DNA of 64,000 nucleotides, taken from the NCBI RefSeq assembly GCF_026005215.1, contig NZ_BPMA01000007.1, positions 26,699-90,698 of the forward strand, given 5' to 3'. Numbering within the stretch: the stretch's first letter is position 1; each line of letters starts with the position of its first letter. Shown here piece after piece: positions 39,343 through 48,177 of the stretch. The notes under the pieces were generated by a model that saw only the letters and a list, made by a program, of their open reading frames with translations, was not told the DNA's origin and made no database searches. A program made the translations under genes and the position numbers. The DNA comes from Capnocytophaga catalasegens. Its GTDB lineage: Bacteria; Bacteroidota; Bacteroidia; Flavobacteriales; Flavobacteriaceae.

Positions 39343-39370
39343 TTTATTAGATACTTCTAGATAAAAATTG

Positions 39371-39378
39371 TATTTTTG
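39371..39378 (+). promoter_or_regulatory. -7 promoter element of the porin-like gene
   Basis: TATTTTTG lies 27 nt before ATG 39406 and rules out an in-frame start at 39376 inside the promoter. Confidence 0.6.
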
Positions 39379-39405
39379 CATACTGAATTAAAAATATTAC
39401 TTTTT

Positions 39406-39973
39406 ATGAAAAGTGTTATAATGTCTGTTATTTTTTTGTGCTTTGCGAGTTTGTACGCACAAGACAAAACTGCAGAATGGGGCATAAAAGCAGGAGCCAA
39501 TTTTGCAACTTTCACAGTAAGAGGCAGAAGTAACGATGGTGATTTTTCGACAAGTTTAAGACCGTATGCGGGTATGTTTTTCGCTTATAATGCTAATAGT
39601 GTTATAACGGGCAAGTTAGAGCTTACCTACTCAGGACAAGGTTCTAAGTACGAAAATATAAGAGAAACAACCTACTCAATTCCCTATGTTTCGCTGGCAT
39701 ACTACATCAGTTTTCGGCTCAAATATATAAATAGAAGGAGGTCTTACTACCGATTTTGCTTTGAGTAAAGATATGAAAATCCCAAATCAGAGAACATTTG
39801 ACATTGGAGGTGCTTTGGGAATTGAACTTTTCCTTTTCCCACAAGTTTCTCTTGAAGGACGTATAAAAGGAGGTTACGGATATATCAATGGAAGCACCAG
39901 AGGTGGAAAACATTTTAACAGAGATTTGTCTAATGTTGTTTATCAAGTAGGAATCAATTATTATTTAAAATAA
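39406..39973 (+). pseudogene. Outer-membrane beta-barrel (porin family, PorT-like) gene, frameshifted
   Basis: Two overlapping frames encode one beta-barrel protein of about 188 aa. The first has a signal peptide (VIFLCFASLYAQ) and strands EWGIKAGANFATF...GKLELTYSGQGSKYE. The second, in the next frame, has IPNQRTFDIGGALGIELFLFPQVSLEGRIKGGYGYI and the C-terminal VVYQVGINYYLK. The break lies around 39715-39735, where one extra base moves the frame. Both halves keep barrel-like alternation, so the lesion is recent or a sequencing error. The protein resembles the one at 45900. Confidence 0.78.
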
Positions 39974-39979
39974 CTGAAT

Positions 39980-40711
39980 ATGAACAAAACGATTTTCATA
40001 ACCGATTTAGAACAGAAAGATTATAAACAGACATGGGACTTACAAGAAGCTGTTTTTCAGTTGGTTATTGATGTAAAAAGTCATAATCGAAAAGCAAATA
40101 CATCGGTTGCTACACCCAATTATTTCTTTTTCGTAGAACACCCTCACGTATATACACTGGGGAAAAGTGGCAATATTGAAAATTTGTTAATTTCTGAAAA
40201 AGAACTTGCTAGCAAAGGAGCGTCTTTTTATCGAATAAACCGAGGAGGAGATATTACTTATCACGGATACGGACAAGTGGTAGGTTATCCAATACTTGAT
40301 TTGGACAATTTTTTTACGGATATTCACAAGTATTTACGTTTTTTAGAAGAGGTTATCATTTGTACATTGGCTCACTACGGACTCAAAGGCGAACGAAGTC
40401 AAGGAGAAACTGGGGTCTGGCTTGATGTAGGAACACCTTTTGCTCGCAAAATTTGTGCAATGGGAGTTCGTAGTTCGCGCTGGGTTACAATGCACGGATT
40501 TGCACTGAATGTTAATACTGATTTAGGATATTTTGACAATATTGTTCCCTGTGGAATACGAGATAAAGCCGTAACTTCCTTGCAGGTAGAACTTGGCAGA
40601 AGCATACCTTTGTCAGAAGTAAAATACTATATACAAGAGCATTTTGCACAACTTTTTGAAGCTGTTTTTGTACCAAAATCTGAAAAAGAAATCCTGCAAA
40701 AGCTCAATTAG
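39980..40711 (+). CDS. lipB: Octanoyl-ACP:protein N-octanoyltransferase LipB
   Basis: This is the first step of lipoate synthesis: octanoyl transfer from ACP to lipoyl domains. The 243-aa protein has RGGDITYHGYGQVVGYPI, Lys157 in ARKICAMGVRSSRW and the acyl-accepting Cys191 in IVPCGIRDKAVTSL. It is intact and starts 6 nt after the broken porin gene; a promoter for the next operon follows it. Confidence 0.95.
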   Translation: MNKTIFITDLEQKDYKQTWDLQEAVFQLVIDVKSHNRKANTSVATPNYFFFVEHPHVYTLGKSGNIENLLISEKELASKGASFYRINRGGDITYHGYGQVVGYPILDLDNFFTDIHKYLRFLEEVIICTLAHYGLKGERSQGETGVWLDVGTPFARKICAMGVRSSRWVTMHGFALNVNTDLGYFDNIVPCGIRDKAVTSLQVELGRSIPLSEVKYYIQEHFAQLFEAVFVPKSEKEILQKLN

Positions 40712-40773
40712 CAAAAACTATTTTCATAACGAAAGGTTCAGAAGACAAATTTGGCACTTTGTATAAAAAATTG

Positions 40774-40781
40774 TATCTTCG
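40774..40781 (+). promoter_or_regulatory. Putative promoter of the polyene operon
   Basis: TATCTTCG, one mismatch from TAnnTTTG, is preceded after 20 nt by TTTGG (40750). It lies 26 nt before the GTG start of the first ketosynthase gene and would drive the whole operon to 48567. Confidence 0.5.
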
Positions 40782-40807
40782 CCCCATCAAAAGATAGGTT
40801 TGATTAA

Positions 40808-41422
40808 GTGAATCAAAAAACGTACATTACGGACTATTGCCATATTTCTCAAAGCTGTATAAAACACGCAGGGATTGAAGTTTTTTCCGCTCCCGATATT
40901 TCTTTTTCGGTTTTTTCCAAAGAAGCGTTAAAGCATTTCGAGGTGAATTATCCAAAATTTTTTAAAATGGATAATCTGAGCAAATTGGCTTTTCTTTCGG
41001 CAGAAATGCTTTTAGGGAAGTTCCCTTTGGTTGAAAAGAAAAATGTAGCACTTGTCTTGGCAAACAAGTCGGCAAGTCTAGATACCGATGTAAAACACCA
41101 GCAATCAATAACCGATTCGGTTAATTATTATCCCAGTCCGGCAGTGTTTGTTTATACTTTGCCCAATATTTGTCTGGGAGAGATAAGCATTCGTCATCAG
41201 CTTCAAACCGAGAATGTTTTTTTTGTTTTTGACCAATTTCCTGCTGATTTTTTTAGTCAATATGCACAAATATTGTTCAAAGAAAATAAAACGGACAAGG
41301 TTTTTTGTGGGTGGGTCGAATTCTTTCAGGATAATTATGAGGCGTTTGCTTACTTGGTATCACAAAAAAGTGGGTTATATGAACATAATTCACTAATGGT
41401 TAAACAATTATTTACAAAATAA
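40808..41422 (+). CDS. Ketosynthase N-terminal-like (Ketoacyl-synt_2) protein of the polyene operon
   Basis: A 204-aa protein with the short ketosynthase-like fold of chain-length-factor type proteins: FSAPDISFSVFSKEALKHFEVNYPKFFKMDNLSKLAFLSAEMLL, then LVLANKSASLDTD and SPAVFVYTLPNICLGEISIRHQL. It lacks a full thiolase active site, so it probably aids a partner ketosynthase. The start is a GTG. It is the first gene of a 12-gene operon with flexirubin/aryl-polyene character and precedes the ACP by 8 nt. Confidence 0.75.
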   Translation: MNQKTYITDYCHISQSCIKHAGIEVFSAPDISFSVFSKEALKHFEVNYPKFFKMDNLSKLAFLSAEMLLGKFPLVEKKNVALVLANKSASLDTDVKHQQSITDSVNYYPSPAVFVYTLPNICLGEISIRHQLQTENVFFVFDQFPADFFSQYAQILFKENKTDKVFCGWVEFFQDNYEAFAYLVSQKSGLYEHNSLMVKQLFTK

Positions 41423-41430
41423 ATATAATT

Positions 41431-41691
41431 ATGGAAGAATTGATTTTAGAACTTAAAAAAAAGATCATTGAAGTTCTCAATTTGGAAGATTTGTCAGTAG
41501 AAGATATTCAAACAGAAGCACCTCTTTTTGGAGATGATGGCTTAGGATTAGATTCTATTGATGCTCTTGAACTTATTGTACTTTTGGACAAAAATTATGG
41601 CATTCGTTTATCAGACCCTAAGCAAGGGCGTGCTATTTTTGAGTCTGTACGTACTATGGCAGATTATATTTCTCAACATCGTACCAAATAA
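41431..41691 (+). CDS. Acyl carrier protein of the polyene operon
   Basis: An 86-aa phosphopantetheine-binding protein with the attachment Ser42 in GLGLDSIDALEL. It carries growing acyl chains for the ketosynthases on either side. It has an unusual DDGLGLDSIDA context typical of ACPs in aryl-polyene clusters rather than housekeeping AcpP. It ends 7 nt before the next gene. Confidence 0.88.
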   Translation: MEELILELKKKIIEVLNLEDLSVEDIQTEAPLFGDDGLGLDSIDALELIVLLDKNYGIRLSDPKQGRAIFESVRTMADYISQHRTK

Positions 41692-41698
41692 GTTATCT

Positions 41699-42898
41699 AT
41701 GTCAGAACGAATTGCCATTACAGGAATGGGAATAGTCTCTTCGATAGGAATGTCTGTCGAGGCAAATTTTCTTACTCTTATTGAACCTAAAAGTGGTATT
41801 TCGTCAATCGAAAACATAGATACAGTACACAGAAATGCTATCAAAGTAGGGGAGATAAAGCATACGAATCAATCGCTTTTGGAACAACTTGGGCTACCTC
41901 ACAATGCTAATTATTCTCGAACTTCCCTTTTGGGAATATTAGCTCTAAAACAAGCGCTATCACAAGCTCAAATAATTCCTAGTAATGAACTAGATTTAGG
42001 TTTTATTTCTGCTTCAAGTGTAGGAGGAATGGATATGACTGAGCGGTATTTTTATCAATATCAGACAAATCCAGAAATTCGTACTTATATTAAAACTCAC
42101 AACATTGGCGATGTTACACACCAGATAGCTGATTATTTTAACATAAAAGGACTTGTTACCAGCGTAAGTACGGCTTGCTCTTCTTCTGCCAATGCTATAA
42201 TTACAGCTGCCAATCTGATTCGGACAAAACGACTGAAACGCGTGGTGGCTGGTGGGGTAGACTCTCTTTCCAAATTTACCATCAATGGTTTTAATACCTT
42301 GATGATTCTTTCAAAAAGTGAATGTACTCCATTTGACCAAAATCGTACGGGACTAAACTTGGGTGAGGCGGCAGCTTTTTTAGTTTTGGAAGCAGAATCC
42401 GAAGCAATTGCCAGCGGAAGAAATATCTTAGCATATCTTTCAGGCTGGGGCAATGCCAATGATGCTTATCATCAAACGGCTTCCTCACAAGAAGGAGAAG
42501 GAGCTTTTTTGGCAATGCAAAAAGCGCTCACTTGTGCTAAACTTACGCCATCAAAAATTGATTATGTAAATGCTCATGGAACGGCGACTCTTAACAATGA
42601 TTTGTCAGAAAGTAAGGCTCTTATACGTATTTTTACAGAAGAAAAAGTACCTTGTTTTAGTTCAACTAAACCTTTTACTGGGCATACATTAGCCGCAGCG
42701 GCTGCCGTAGAGGCAGTATTTAGTGTATTGGCTTTGCAAAATCAGGTTATTTTTCCCAATTTGAATTATACAACTCCAATGCAAGAAGTTTCTATTTGTC
42801 CACAAAGGCAAGTACTTTATACGGAAATCAATCATGTGCTTTCCAATTCATTCGGATTTGGAGGGAATTGTTCAACACTTATTTTCTCAAAAAAATGA
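41699..42898 (+). CDS. Beta-ketoacyl-ACP synthase (FabF-like) of the polyene operon
   Basis: This 399-aa condensing enzyme has a complete catalytic triad: Cys160 in STACSSSANA, His293 in NAHGTAT and His329 in FTGHTLAAA. It should extend polyene chains with malonyl-ACP. ATG 41699 (MSERIAITGMGIVSSIG) is a clear start; an upstream in-frame ATG lies inside the ACP gene. Its stop overlaps the next gene (ATGA), giving translational coupling with the ketosynthase-like partner. Confidence 0.9.
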   Translation: MSERIAITGMGIVSSIGMSVEANFLTLIEPKSGISSIENIDTVHRNAIKVGEIKHTNQSLLEQLGLPHNANYSRTSLLGILALKQALSQAQIIPSNELDLGFISASSVGGMDMTERYFYQYQTNPEIRTYIKTHNIGDVTHQIADYFNIKGLVTSVSTACSSSANAIITAANLIRTKRLKRVVAGGVDSLSKFTINGFNTLMILSKSECTPFDQNRTGLNLGEAAAFLVLEAESEAIASGRNILAYLSGWGNANDAYHQTASSQEGEGAFLAMQKALTCAKLTPSKIDYVNAHGTATLNNDLSESKALIRIFTEEKVPCFSSTKPFTGHTLAAAAAVEAVFSVLALQNQVIFPNLNYTTPMQEVSICPQRQVLYTEINHVLSNSFGFGGNCSTLIFSKK

Positions 42899-43953
42899 TG
42901 AAAAAAAGTTATATAAACGGGTTGAGTTGTATTTCAATGCAACCTACTTTTTCAGATGATTTTCCTTCACAAGTTGTTGAAAATACTATTGATAACATAC
43001 GCTATGCCGTTGAACCTTCGTACAAAGAATATATTTCTCCATCAGTCATTCGGCGTATGGCAAAAGGAGTAAAAATGGGTACTGCTGTTGCATATAAGGC
43101 TTTGCACGATGCACAAGAAGTAAATCCGTCGGCTATACTTGTAGGGACAGGAATGGGGTGTATTAAAGATTCTGAAAAATTCCTTGCTTCTATTATAGAC
43201 AATGCTGAACAGCATTTGACACCTACTTCATTTATTCAATCGACACATAATACTCTTGCAGGACAAATAGCTTTGAATATGCAATGCAAGGGAATGAATT
43301 TTACATATGTTAATGGAGCAGTTTCGTTTGAATCTGCTCTGTTAGAAGCTAAAATGCAAATAGAACAAGATTTGCAACAGAACATCCTGGTAGGGGCTGT
43401 TGATGAAATAGGCGATTATATGTACCTTTGGTATGAGCTTGTAGGGATTATTAAAGATAAAAAAGAATCACCTTATAGTATTTATTCCGATACGAAAGGA
43501 GTTGTTTTCTCAGAAGGAGCTACATTTTTTATTATTTCGGGTGAAAAATCGGCAAAAACATATGCTTGCCTTACCGATATAACTTTTCAGAATCGATTGA
43601 AAAGTAATGAGATAGAGAATTTCGTTAAGCAATTTCTCCAACGTAATAATCTTTCTATTTCGGATATTGATATTGGAGTTTCTGGTAGAAATGGAGATTG
43701 TCAAGACGCTATTTATTATGATTGTTACGAAAATATGTTTCCTGAAAAGATAATTACATACAAACAATATAGTGGAGAATATTATACCGCTTCAGCATTT
43801 GGTATATGGGTGGCGTGTCATATACTTAAAAATCAGTGCATACCTACAATTTTTCGACAAGAACTATGTGTTGATATGCCATATAAACATATTCTCTTGT
43901 ACAATCAATTTCAGGGGAAAGACCATAGTTTAACATTGCTTAGTTATGCCTAA
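42895..43953 (+). CDS. Ketosynthase-like chain-length factor lacking the active-site Cys
   Basis: A 352-aa thiolase-fold protein. The nucleophile position reads FTYVNGAVSFESA, so the usual Cys is replaced by Ala; the nearby FIQSTHNTLAGQIALNM and ILVGAVDEIG match ketosynthase-like partners. This fits a chain-length factor that pairs with the intact ketosynthase. ATG 42895 overlaps the previous stop codon, and the end overlaps the deacetylase by 8 nt. Confidence 0.8.
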   Translation: MMKKSYINGLSCISMQPTFSDDFPSQVVENTIDNIRYAVEPSYKEYISPSVIRRMAKGVKMGTAVAYKALHDAQEVNPSAILVGTGMGCIKDSEKFLASIIDNAEQHLTPTSFIQSTHNTLAGQIALNMQCKGMNFTYVNGAVSFESALLEAKMQIEQDLQQNILVGAVDEIGDYMYLWYELVGIIKDKKESPYSIYSDTKGVVFSEGATFFIISGEKSAKTYACLTDITFQNRLKSNEIENFVKQFLQRNNLSISDIDIGVSGRNGDCQDAIYYDCYENMFPEKIITYKQYSGEYYTASAFGIWVACHILKNQCIPTIFRQELCVDMPYKHILLYNQFQGKDHSLTLLSYA

Positions 43954-44689
43954 ACATTGGTCAGTTATCATATTGTTATGTGGAGCAATTGTTATTTGTG
44001 CTTTTACAAACCAGCATACGTGGGTGTATCTGCTAGTTATTTTTGCGTATTTGGGTGTGCTTAATTGGGGAATTTTTGATATACGTCAAGGATATTTCAT
44101 AAAAACGATTTATAAGCTGAAAAATCCGTCAGAAAAAGAAGTATTACTCTCGTTTGATGATGGAGCAACTGAGTTAACACCTTTATTTTTAGATGTTTTG
44201 AAGAAATATAATGTTAAAGCGCTCTTTTTTTGTATTGGAAAGCAAATAGAAAAATATCCAGAGATTGTTCAGCGTATTGTACAGGAAGGACATTGGATAG
44301 GAAACCATACATATTCGCATACACCAGCTGTTTGTTTTGCTTCTACTGGCAGAATGATACGAGAGATTGAGCAAACGGATACTATTTTGGCTCAAATGGG
44401 TATAAAGACAGAATTTTTTCGGCCGCCATATGGTATTACAAATCCGCATATAGCTCAAGCGGTTAAGAAAACTGGCAAAAAAGTAGTAGGGTGGAATATC
44501 CGTTCGTTAGACACAATAATTACCGATGAAAACAGGCTTTTTAAGCGTATAACATCGCGTATAACAACGGGGAATATTATCCTGATGCACGATACAAGCT
44601 ATCGAACACTTCGGGTTTTGGAACGATTATTGCAGTACTTGACCGACAAAAATTATAAAACAACCACTGATTTAACAACATCATTATGA
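43946..44689 (+). CDS. Membrane-anchored polysaccharide deacetylase family protein
   Basis: A 247-aa protein with two N-terminal membrane helices (residues 5-40) and a NodB-like domain: LSFDDGATELTP (70-81) with the metal Asp pair, GNHTYSHT with the metal His pair, and RPPYG with the catalytic-base region. The domain is extracytoplasmic, so it acts at the inner membrane. Deacetylase-like genes occur in flexirubin/aryl-polyene clusters; the real substrate is unknown. It overlaps its neighbours on both sides. Confidence 0.82.
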   Translation: MPKHWSVIILLCGAIVICAFTNQHTWVYLLVIFAYLGVLNWGIFDIRQGYFIKTIYKLKNPSEKEVLLSFDDGATELTPLFLDVLKKYNVKALFFCIGKQIEKYPEIVQRIVQEGHWIGNHTYSHTPAVCFASTGRMIREIEQTDTILAQMGIKTEFFRPPYGITNPHIAQAVKKTGKKVVGWNIRSLDTIITDENRLFKRITSRITTGNIILMHDTSYRTLRVLERLLQYLTDKNYKTTTDLTTSL

Positions 44690-45279
44690 AAAGAATAGCA
44701 ATTGTATGTTGGCTGTATTTCAACGCTTTGTATGCTTTTGCACAAGAGCCAATGAGTAGTAAAGAAGCATCAGATTTTCGGGATAAAGTAATTTCTAAAA
44801 CGGCAACCATTCAAAATATGCAATCGGAGTTTGAACAACGTAAGCATCTGGATTTTCTTGCCAATGCTATTAAAACCTATGGCAAAATGCACTACCAAAA
44901 ACCCAATAAACTCAGTTGGGAATATACGAAACCTTACCAATATCGCATTGTTTTTGCCCAAGATAAAATAACAATTACTGACAACGGAAAAGTATCGCAA
45001 GTCAAAGCTGATGATAAGGTTTTCAAGAAGATTAACAACCTTATCGTATCAAGTGTTAATGGCAATGTGTTTGATGAAAAGGAGTTTGATATAACGTATT
45101 GGTTTTCAGCAAAAAAAGCAATGGTTAAGCTACGTACTAAAGAAAAGATTTTGCAACGTTATATTACTGAAATACAGCTTACTTTCTCCGAAAAGTATCT
45201 TGTTGAGAAGGTAAAACTTATTGAATCTTCTTCTGATTATACAGAAATCCTCTTTAAGAATACGAAAATAAACCAATAA
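44686..45279 (+). CDS. LolA-like periplasmic carrier protein
   Basis: A 197-aa secreted protein (signal peptide ending AFAQ) with the LolA-fold sequence ATIQNMQSEFEQRKHLDFL...YGKMHYQKPNKLSWEYTKPYQY. In polyene clusters such proteins are thought to ferry the lipid across the periplasm. It starts inside the deacetylase stop (ATGA) and is followed 4 nt later by a lipoprotein. Confidence 0.82.
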   Translation: MKRIAIVCWLYFNALYAFAQEPMSSKEASDFRDKVISKTATIQNMQSEFEQRKHLDFLANAIKTYGKMHYQKPNKLSWEYTKPYQYRIVFAQDKITITDNGKVSQVKADDKVFKKINNLIVSSVNGNVFDEKEFDITYWFSAKKAMVKLRTKEKILQRYITEIQLTFSEKYLVEKVKLIESSSDYTEILFKNTKINQ

Positions 45280-45283
45280 GGCA

Positions 45284-45898
45284 ATGAAATACATATTGAG
45301 TAGTTGTATCGGGTTGCTATGGGGTTGTTCATCGGTTTTTGTGTTAGATACATCGTTTGAAAAAGTACAAAACACGATGCCAGTGCTTGATATTCCGTAC
45401 TTTTCTGATACCGAAAGCCCTTATTTGTATAGAGCAAACTTTGAGTTTTTTGAGAAACACAGCCTAACGGGACTTCTTGTTATCAAAAAAATAAATGAAA
45501 AGGGACATCGGGTTGTGGTTACGACCGATTTTGGCAATACAATCCTTGATTTTTCTATGGTAGAAAAACAACTAAAAATGAATTATATACAAAAAGATTT
45601 GGATAGAAAGGCACTGCGGCGGGTACTTGCTTTGGATTTTGGTAATCTGCTTGAAAATCGGTATGAAATAACAGAAAAACGCAGTGATAAGGCTACGAAT
45701 GTATGGATTTCGGTTCAAAAAAAGGCTACCTATTATTGGTTTGGCAATGAAGAATTGCATTTTTTTAAACAAATATACGTTTCAAAATCAAAAAAATATA
45801 CTACATTTGCTTTTGAAAGCGAAAATGGGGATAAAGCATCACGAATTGCTATTGAACACCATACAATTCCTTTGAAAATAACATTAAATCAATTATAA
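45284..45898 (+). CDS. Lipoprotein of the polyene operon, unknown function
   Basis: A 204-aa protein with a lipoprotein signal (lipid Cys15, LLWGC). The rest is beta-rich (TGLLVIKKINEKGHRVVVTTDFGNTILDFSMV) with no motif I recognise. Its place between LolA-like and beta-barrel genes suggests an outer-membrane step in product export or anchoring. Alternative: LolB-like acceptor, by position only. Confidence 0.7.
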   Translation: MKYILSSCIGLLWGCSSVFVLDTSFEKVQNTMPVLDIPYFSDTESPYLYRANFEFFEKHSLTGLLVIKKINEKGHRVVVTTDFGNTILDFSMVEKQLKMNYIQKDLDRKALRRVLALDFGNLLENRYEITEKRSDKATNVWISVQKKATYYWFGNEELHFFKQIYVSKSKKYTTFAFESENGDKASRIAIEHHTIPLKITLNQL

Positions 45899-45899
45899 A

Positions 45900-46523
45900 A
45901 TGAAAAAAATCATTATGCTCGGATTCTTATTGCTTAGTATATCGGCAGTAAGCCAAGTGAGTTTCCGTCCTGGAATACGTGCGGGAGTCAATTTGGCTCG
46001 TTTCTCGGGAGATAATATGCGTACATTTGACAATACAAATGGTTTTGCTGCCGAAAAAGGTACAAAATTTGACTTGCGTACTGATATGTACGTTGGCGGT
46101 TTCGGTGCATTGAGTTTGGGGCGTTATTATATCCTTCAACCAGAGATTAACTACACCCGACAAGGTTCGAAAATAACCTATACGGATGTTAATACGAATG
46201 AGCGAAAGACTGATAACCTACGGGTTTCTTATTTGTCAGTCTCGTTGATTAACAAATTTCATTCGAGAGGATTTAATATTCATATAGGTCCTACGTTAGA
46301 TGTTGTAGTGGATAGAAATTTTACTCAAAATGAAAGTTATGACGTTGATACGGCTATTGTACTGGGTCTGGGGTATAATATAACGGATCAAATAGGTATT
46401 GAAGCACGATTTAAGCGCGGTATTGTTTCTGTGTTTGAGACTACCAACAAAAGCGGTTCTTCGTATAACTATGAAACACACCAGAATGTTGTTTTTCAGC
46501 TGGGTGCATACTTTACTTTTTAA
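45900..46523 (+). CDS. Outer-membrane beta-barrel protein (porin family) of the polyene operon
   Basis: A 207-aa protein with signal peptide (LLLSISAVSQ) and alternating beta strands (FRPGIRAGVNLARFSGDNM...YYILQPEINYTRQGSKI) ending in an aromatic residue (FQLGAYFTF), typical of small PorT-like barrels. It lies 1 nt after the lipoprotein gene. It is related in style to the broken barrel gene at 39406 and may be part of the export or surface assembly route. Confidence 0.8.
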   Translation: MKKIIMLGFLLLSISAVSQVSFRPGIRAGVNLARFSGDNMRTFDNTNGFAAEKGTKFDLRTDMYVGGFGALSLGRYYILQPEINYTRQGSKITYTDVNTNERKTDNLRVSYLSVSLINKFHSRGFNIHIGPTLDVVVDRNFTQNESYDVDTAIVLGLGYNITDQIGIEARFKRGIVSVFETTNKSGSSYNYETHQNVVFQLGAYFTF

Positions 46524-46535
46524 GGTAAAAAGCCA

Positions 46536-46910
46536 ATGTTAAAAGATTTTTATACGATACAAAAATTAGAAAAGCAAGATACGGGCAAGTATCATTGTCA
46601 AATACTTCTTAACAAAGAGCATCAAATCTTTGAAGGGCACTTTCCGGGCAATCCTATCACACCTGGGGTTTGTATGATGCAGATAATAAAAGATATAACC
46701 GAGGAGATACTCGGTGAGAAGCTCTTTATGAGTAAGACGTACAATGTAAAATTCGTTGCACTAATCAATCCGGAGGTAACACCGCTTTTAGATTTAAGTA
46801 TAGATATAAGTCAAAGCGATGAAAACACGTGGATAGTGAAGAATGTAACTTCATTTGCCGATACAATCGCTTTGAAATTAACCAATATATACCAAAAAGT
46901 ATGTTTGTAA
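46536..46910 (+). CDS. 3-hydroxyacyl-ACP dehydratase-like (FabZ/ApeI hotdog) protein
   Basis: A 124-aa single hotdog domain with EGHFPGNPITPGVCMMQI. His35 matches the catalytic His of FabZ. The position of the FabZ catalytic Glu is Gln49 (GVCMMQ), so the mechanism may differ or the protein may be a non-classical ApeI/ApeP-type partner. It probably introduces double bonds in the polyene chain. The next gene starts inside its last 10 nt. Confidence 0.78.
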   Translation: MLKDFYTIQKLEKQDTGKYHCQILLNKEHQIFEGHFPGNPITPGVCMMQIIKDITEEILGEKLFMSKTYNVKFVALINPEVTPLLDLSIDISQSDENTWIVKNVTSFADTIALKLTNIYQKVCL

Positions 46911-47383
46911 AAGCTGTCATCGGGTTATTACTTTGTATATGGGTCAATAATTCGCCTATTTCGGTAGAAAAAGTTAGAGAAGACTATAAAACTGCATCGA
47001 AAAGCAAGGAAAATGCTCAAAAGTTTTACAATTTGCTACACGAAGTACCTGATAATGGCTCGTTGCTGGCTGGGTATGCAGGAGCGGCGCGTATGATGCA
47101 TGCACGCTATGAAAAAAACCGAGCTACCTTACTTAAAGAAGGGAAAAAGTATATTGAAAATGCAGTAAAGTCTAACGAAAATAGTGTGGAAATTCGTTTT
47201 ATTCGCCTGAGTGTGCAAGAAAACTTGCCAAAAATAGTTCCTTATCGGCAAAATATAGAAGAAGATAAGCAATTTTTGCTTGAAAACTTAAAAAAAGAGC
47301 CTTATGAGCTTCAAAATTATATAAAAAACTATATAAAAAGCTCTAAAATTTTTACCGAAGAGGAGAAAAATCAACTTTTGTAA
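46901..47383 (+). CDS. Small secreted or anchored helical protein, unknown function
   Basis: A 160-aa protein with an N-terminal hydrophobic stretch (FVKAVIGLLLCIWV) and a helical body reminiscent of TPR-like repeats (KENAQKFYNLLHEVPDNGSLLAGYAGAARMM, KEGKKYIENAVKSNENS). It overlaps the dehydratase end by 10 nt; an earlier in-frame start would lie inside that gene. I know no family name; its operon position is its only functional clue. Confidence 0.68.
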   Translation: MFVKAVIGLLLCIWVNNSPISVEKVREDYKTASKSKENAQKFYNLLHEVPDNGSLLAGYAGAARMMHARYEKNRATLLKEGKKYIENAVKSNENSVEIRFIRLSVQENLPKIVPYRQNIEEDKQFLLENLKKEPYELQNYIKNYIKSSKIFTEEEKNQLL

Positions 47384-47395
47384 GTTAAAAACAAT

Positions 47396-48166
47396 ATGCA
47401 ATCATCTGTCAATGAGATACTGACCCGTCGAAAGGTTTGCGTACTTATTCCTACGTATAACAATGCGAAAACATTGGTACGTGTGCTGAATGAAATTCGT
47501 AATTATACGACTGAAATCATTGTAGTTAATGATGGAAGTACGGACGAGACGGCGGCTATTTTGTCAAAATATACAGATATCGAAGTACTTACCTTTGATA
47601 CGAATAAGGGGAAAGGCAAAGCGCTTCGGGTGGGGTTTGACAAAGCACGCTCAATGGGGTATAACTATGCGCTGACTATTGATTCGGACGGACAGCACTT
47701 TGCCCAAGATATAGCTGTGTTTGCATACGAGATGGAAAAGAGTGAAGAGCCTGTATTGCTTATAGGCAGTCGTGATATGAATCAAAAAGATGTACCGAAG
47801 AAGAATAGTTTTGGTCATCGGTTTTCTAATTTTTGGTTTTGGTTTGAGACGGGTGTTGCACTTAGCGATACACAATCGGGGTATCGGTTGTATCCGCTCG
47901 AAAAATTGGCAAAAAACTATGTAACGAATCGATTTGAGTTTGAAATAGAAGTGATTGTTCGAGCCAGTTGGAGTGGAATTCTGATAAAAAATGTACCTAT
48001 CGGTGTGTTGTACGATAAACAGGAACGCGTGTCTCATTTTCGTCCTTTTTGGGATTTTGCACGGATTAGTATACTCAATACGTTCTTGGTTTTGATAGCA
48101 ATTCTGTATATAAAGCCACGTGATTTCTTACGAAATTTAAAAAAAAAAGTCTTTGGAAGTTCATAA
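47396..48166 (+). CDS. Glycosyltransferase family 2, N-terminal part of a GT2-DUF2062 gene
   Basis: A GT-A fold glycosyltransferase with PTYNNAKTLVRVLNEI (19-34), VVNDGSTDE and the metal-binding DSDGQH (96-101), of the dolichol-phosphate-mannose synthase-like type. At the end it runs into an A10 tract (48139-48148) and stops. Reading in the next frame gives a continuous join FKKKSLWKFIKEDILES into the DUF2062 domain, so in relatives this is one gene of about 390 aa. It probably glycosylates a lipid intermediate of the polyene pathway. Confidence 0.85.
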   Translation: MQSSVNEILTRRKVCVLIPTYNNAKTLVRVLNEIRNYTTEIIVVNDGSTDETAAILSKYTDIEVLTFDTNKGKGKALRVGFDKARSMGYNYALTIDSDGQHFAQDIAVFAYEMEKSEEPVLLIGSRDMNQKDVPKKNSFGHRFSNFWFWFETGVALSDTQSGYRLYPLEKLAKNYVTNRFEFEIEVIVRASWSGILIKNVPIGVLYDKQERVSHFRPFWDFARISILNTFLVLIAILYIKPRDFLRNLKKKVFGSS

Positions 48167-48177
48167 AAGAAGATATA

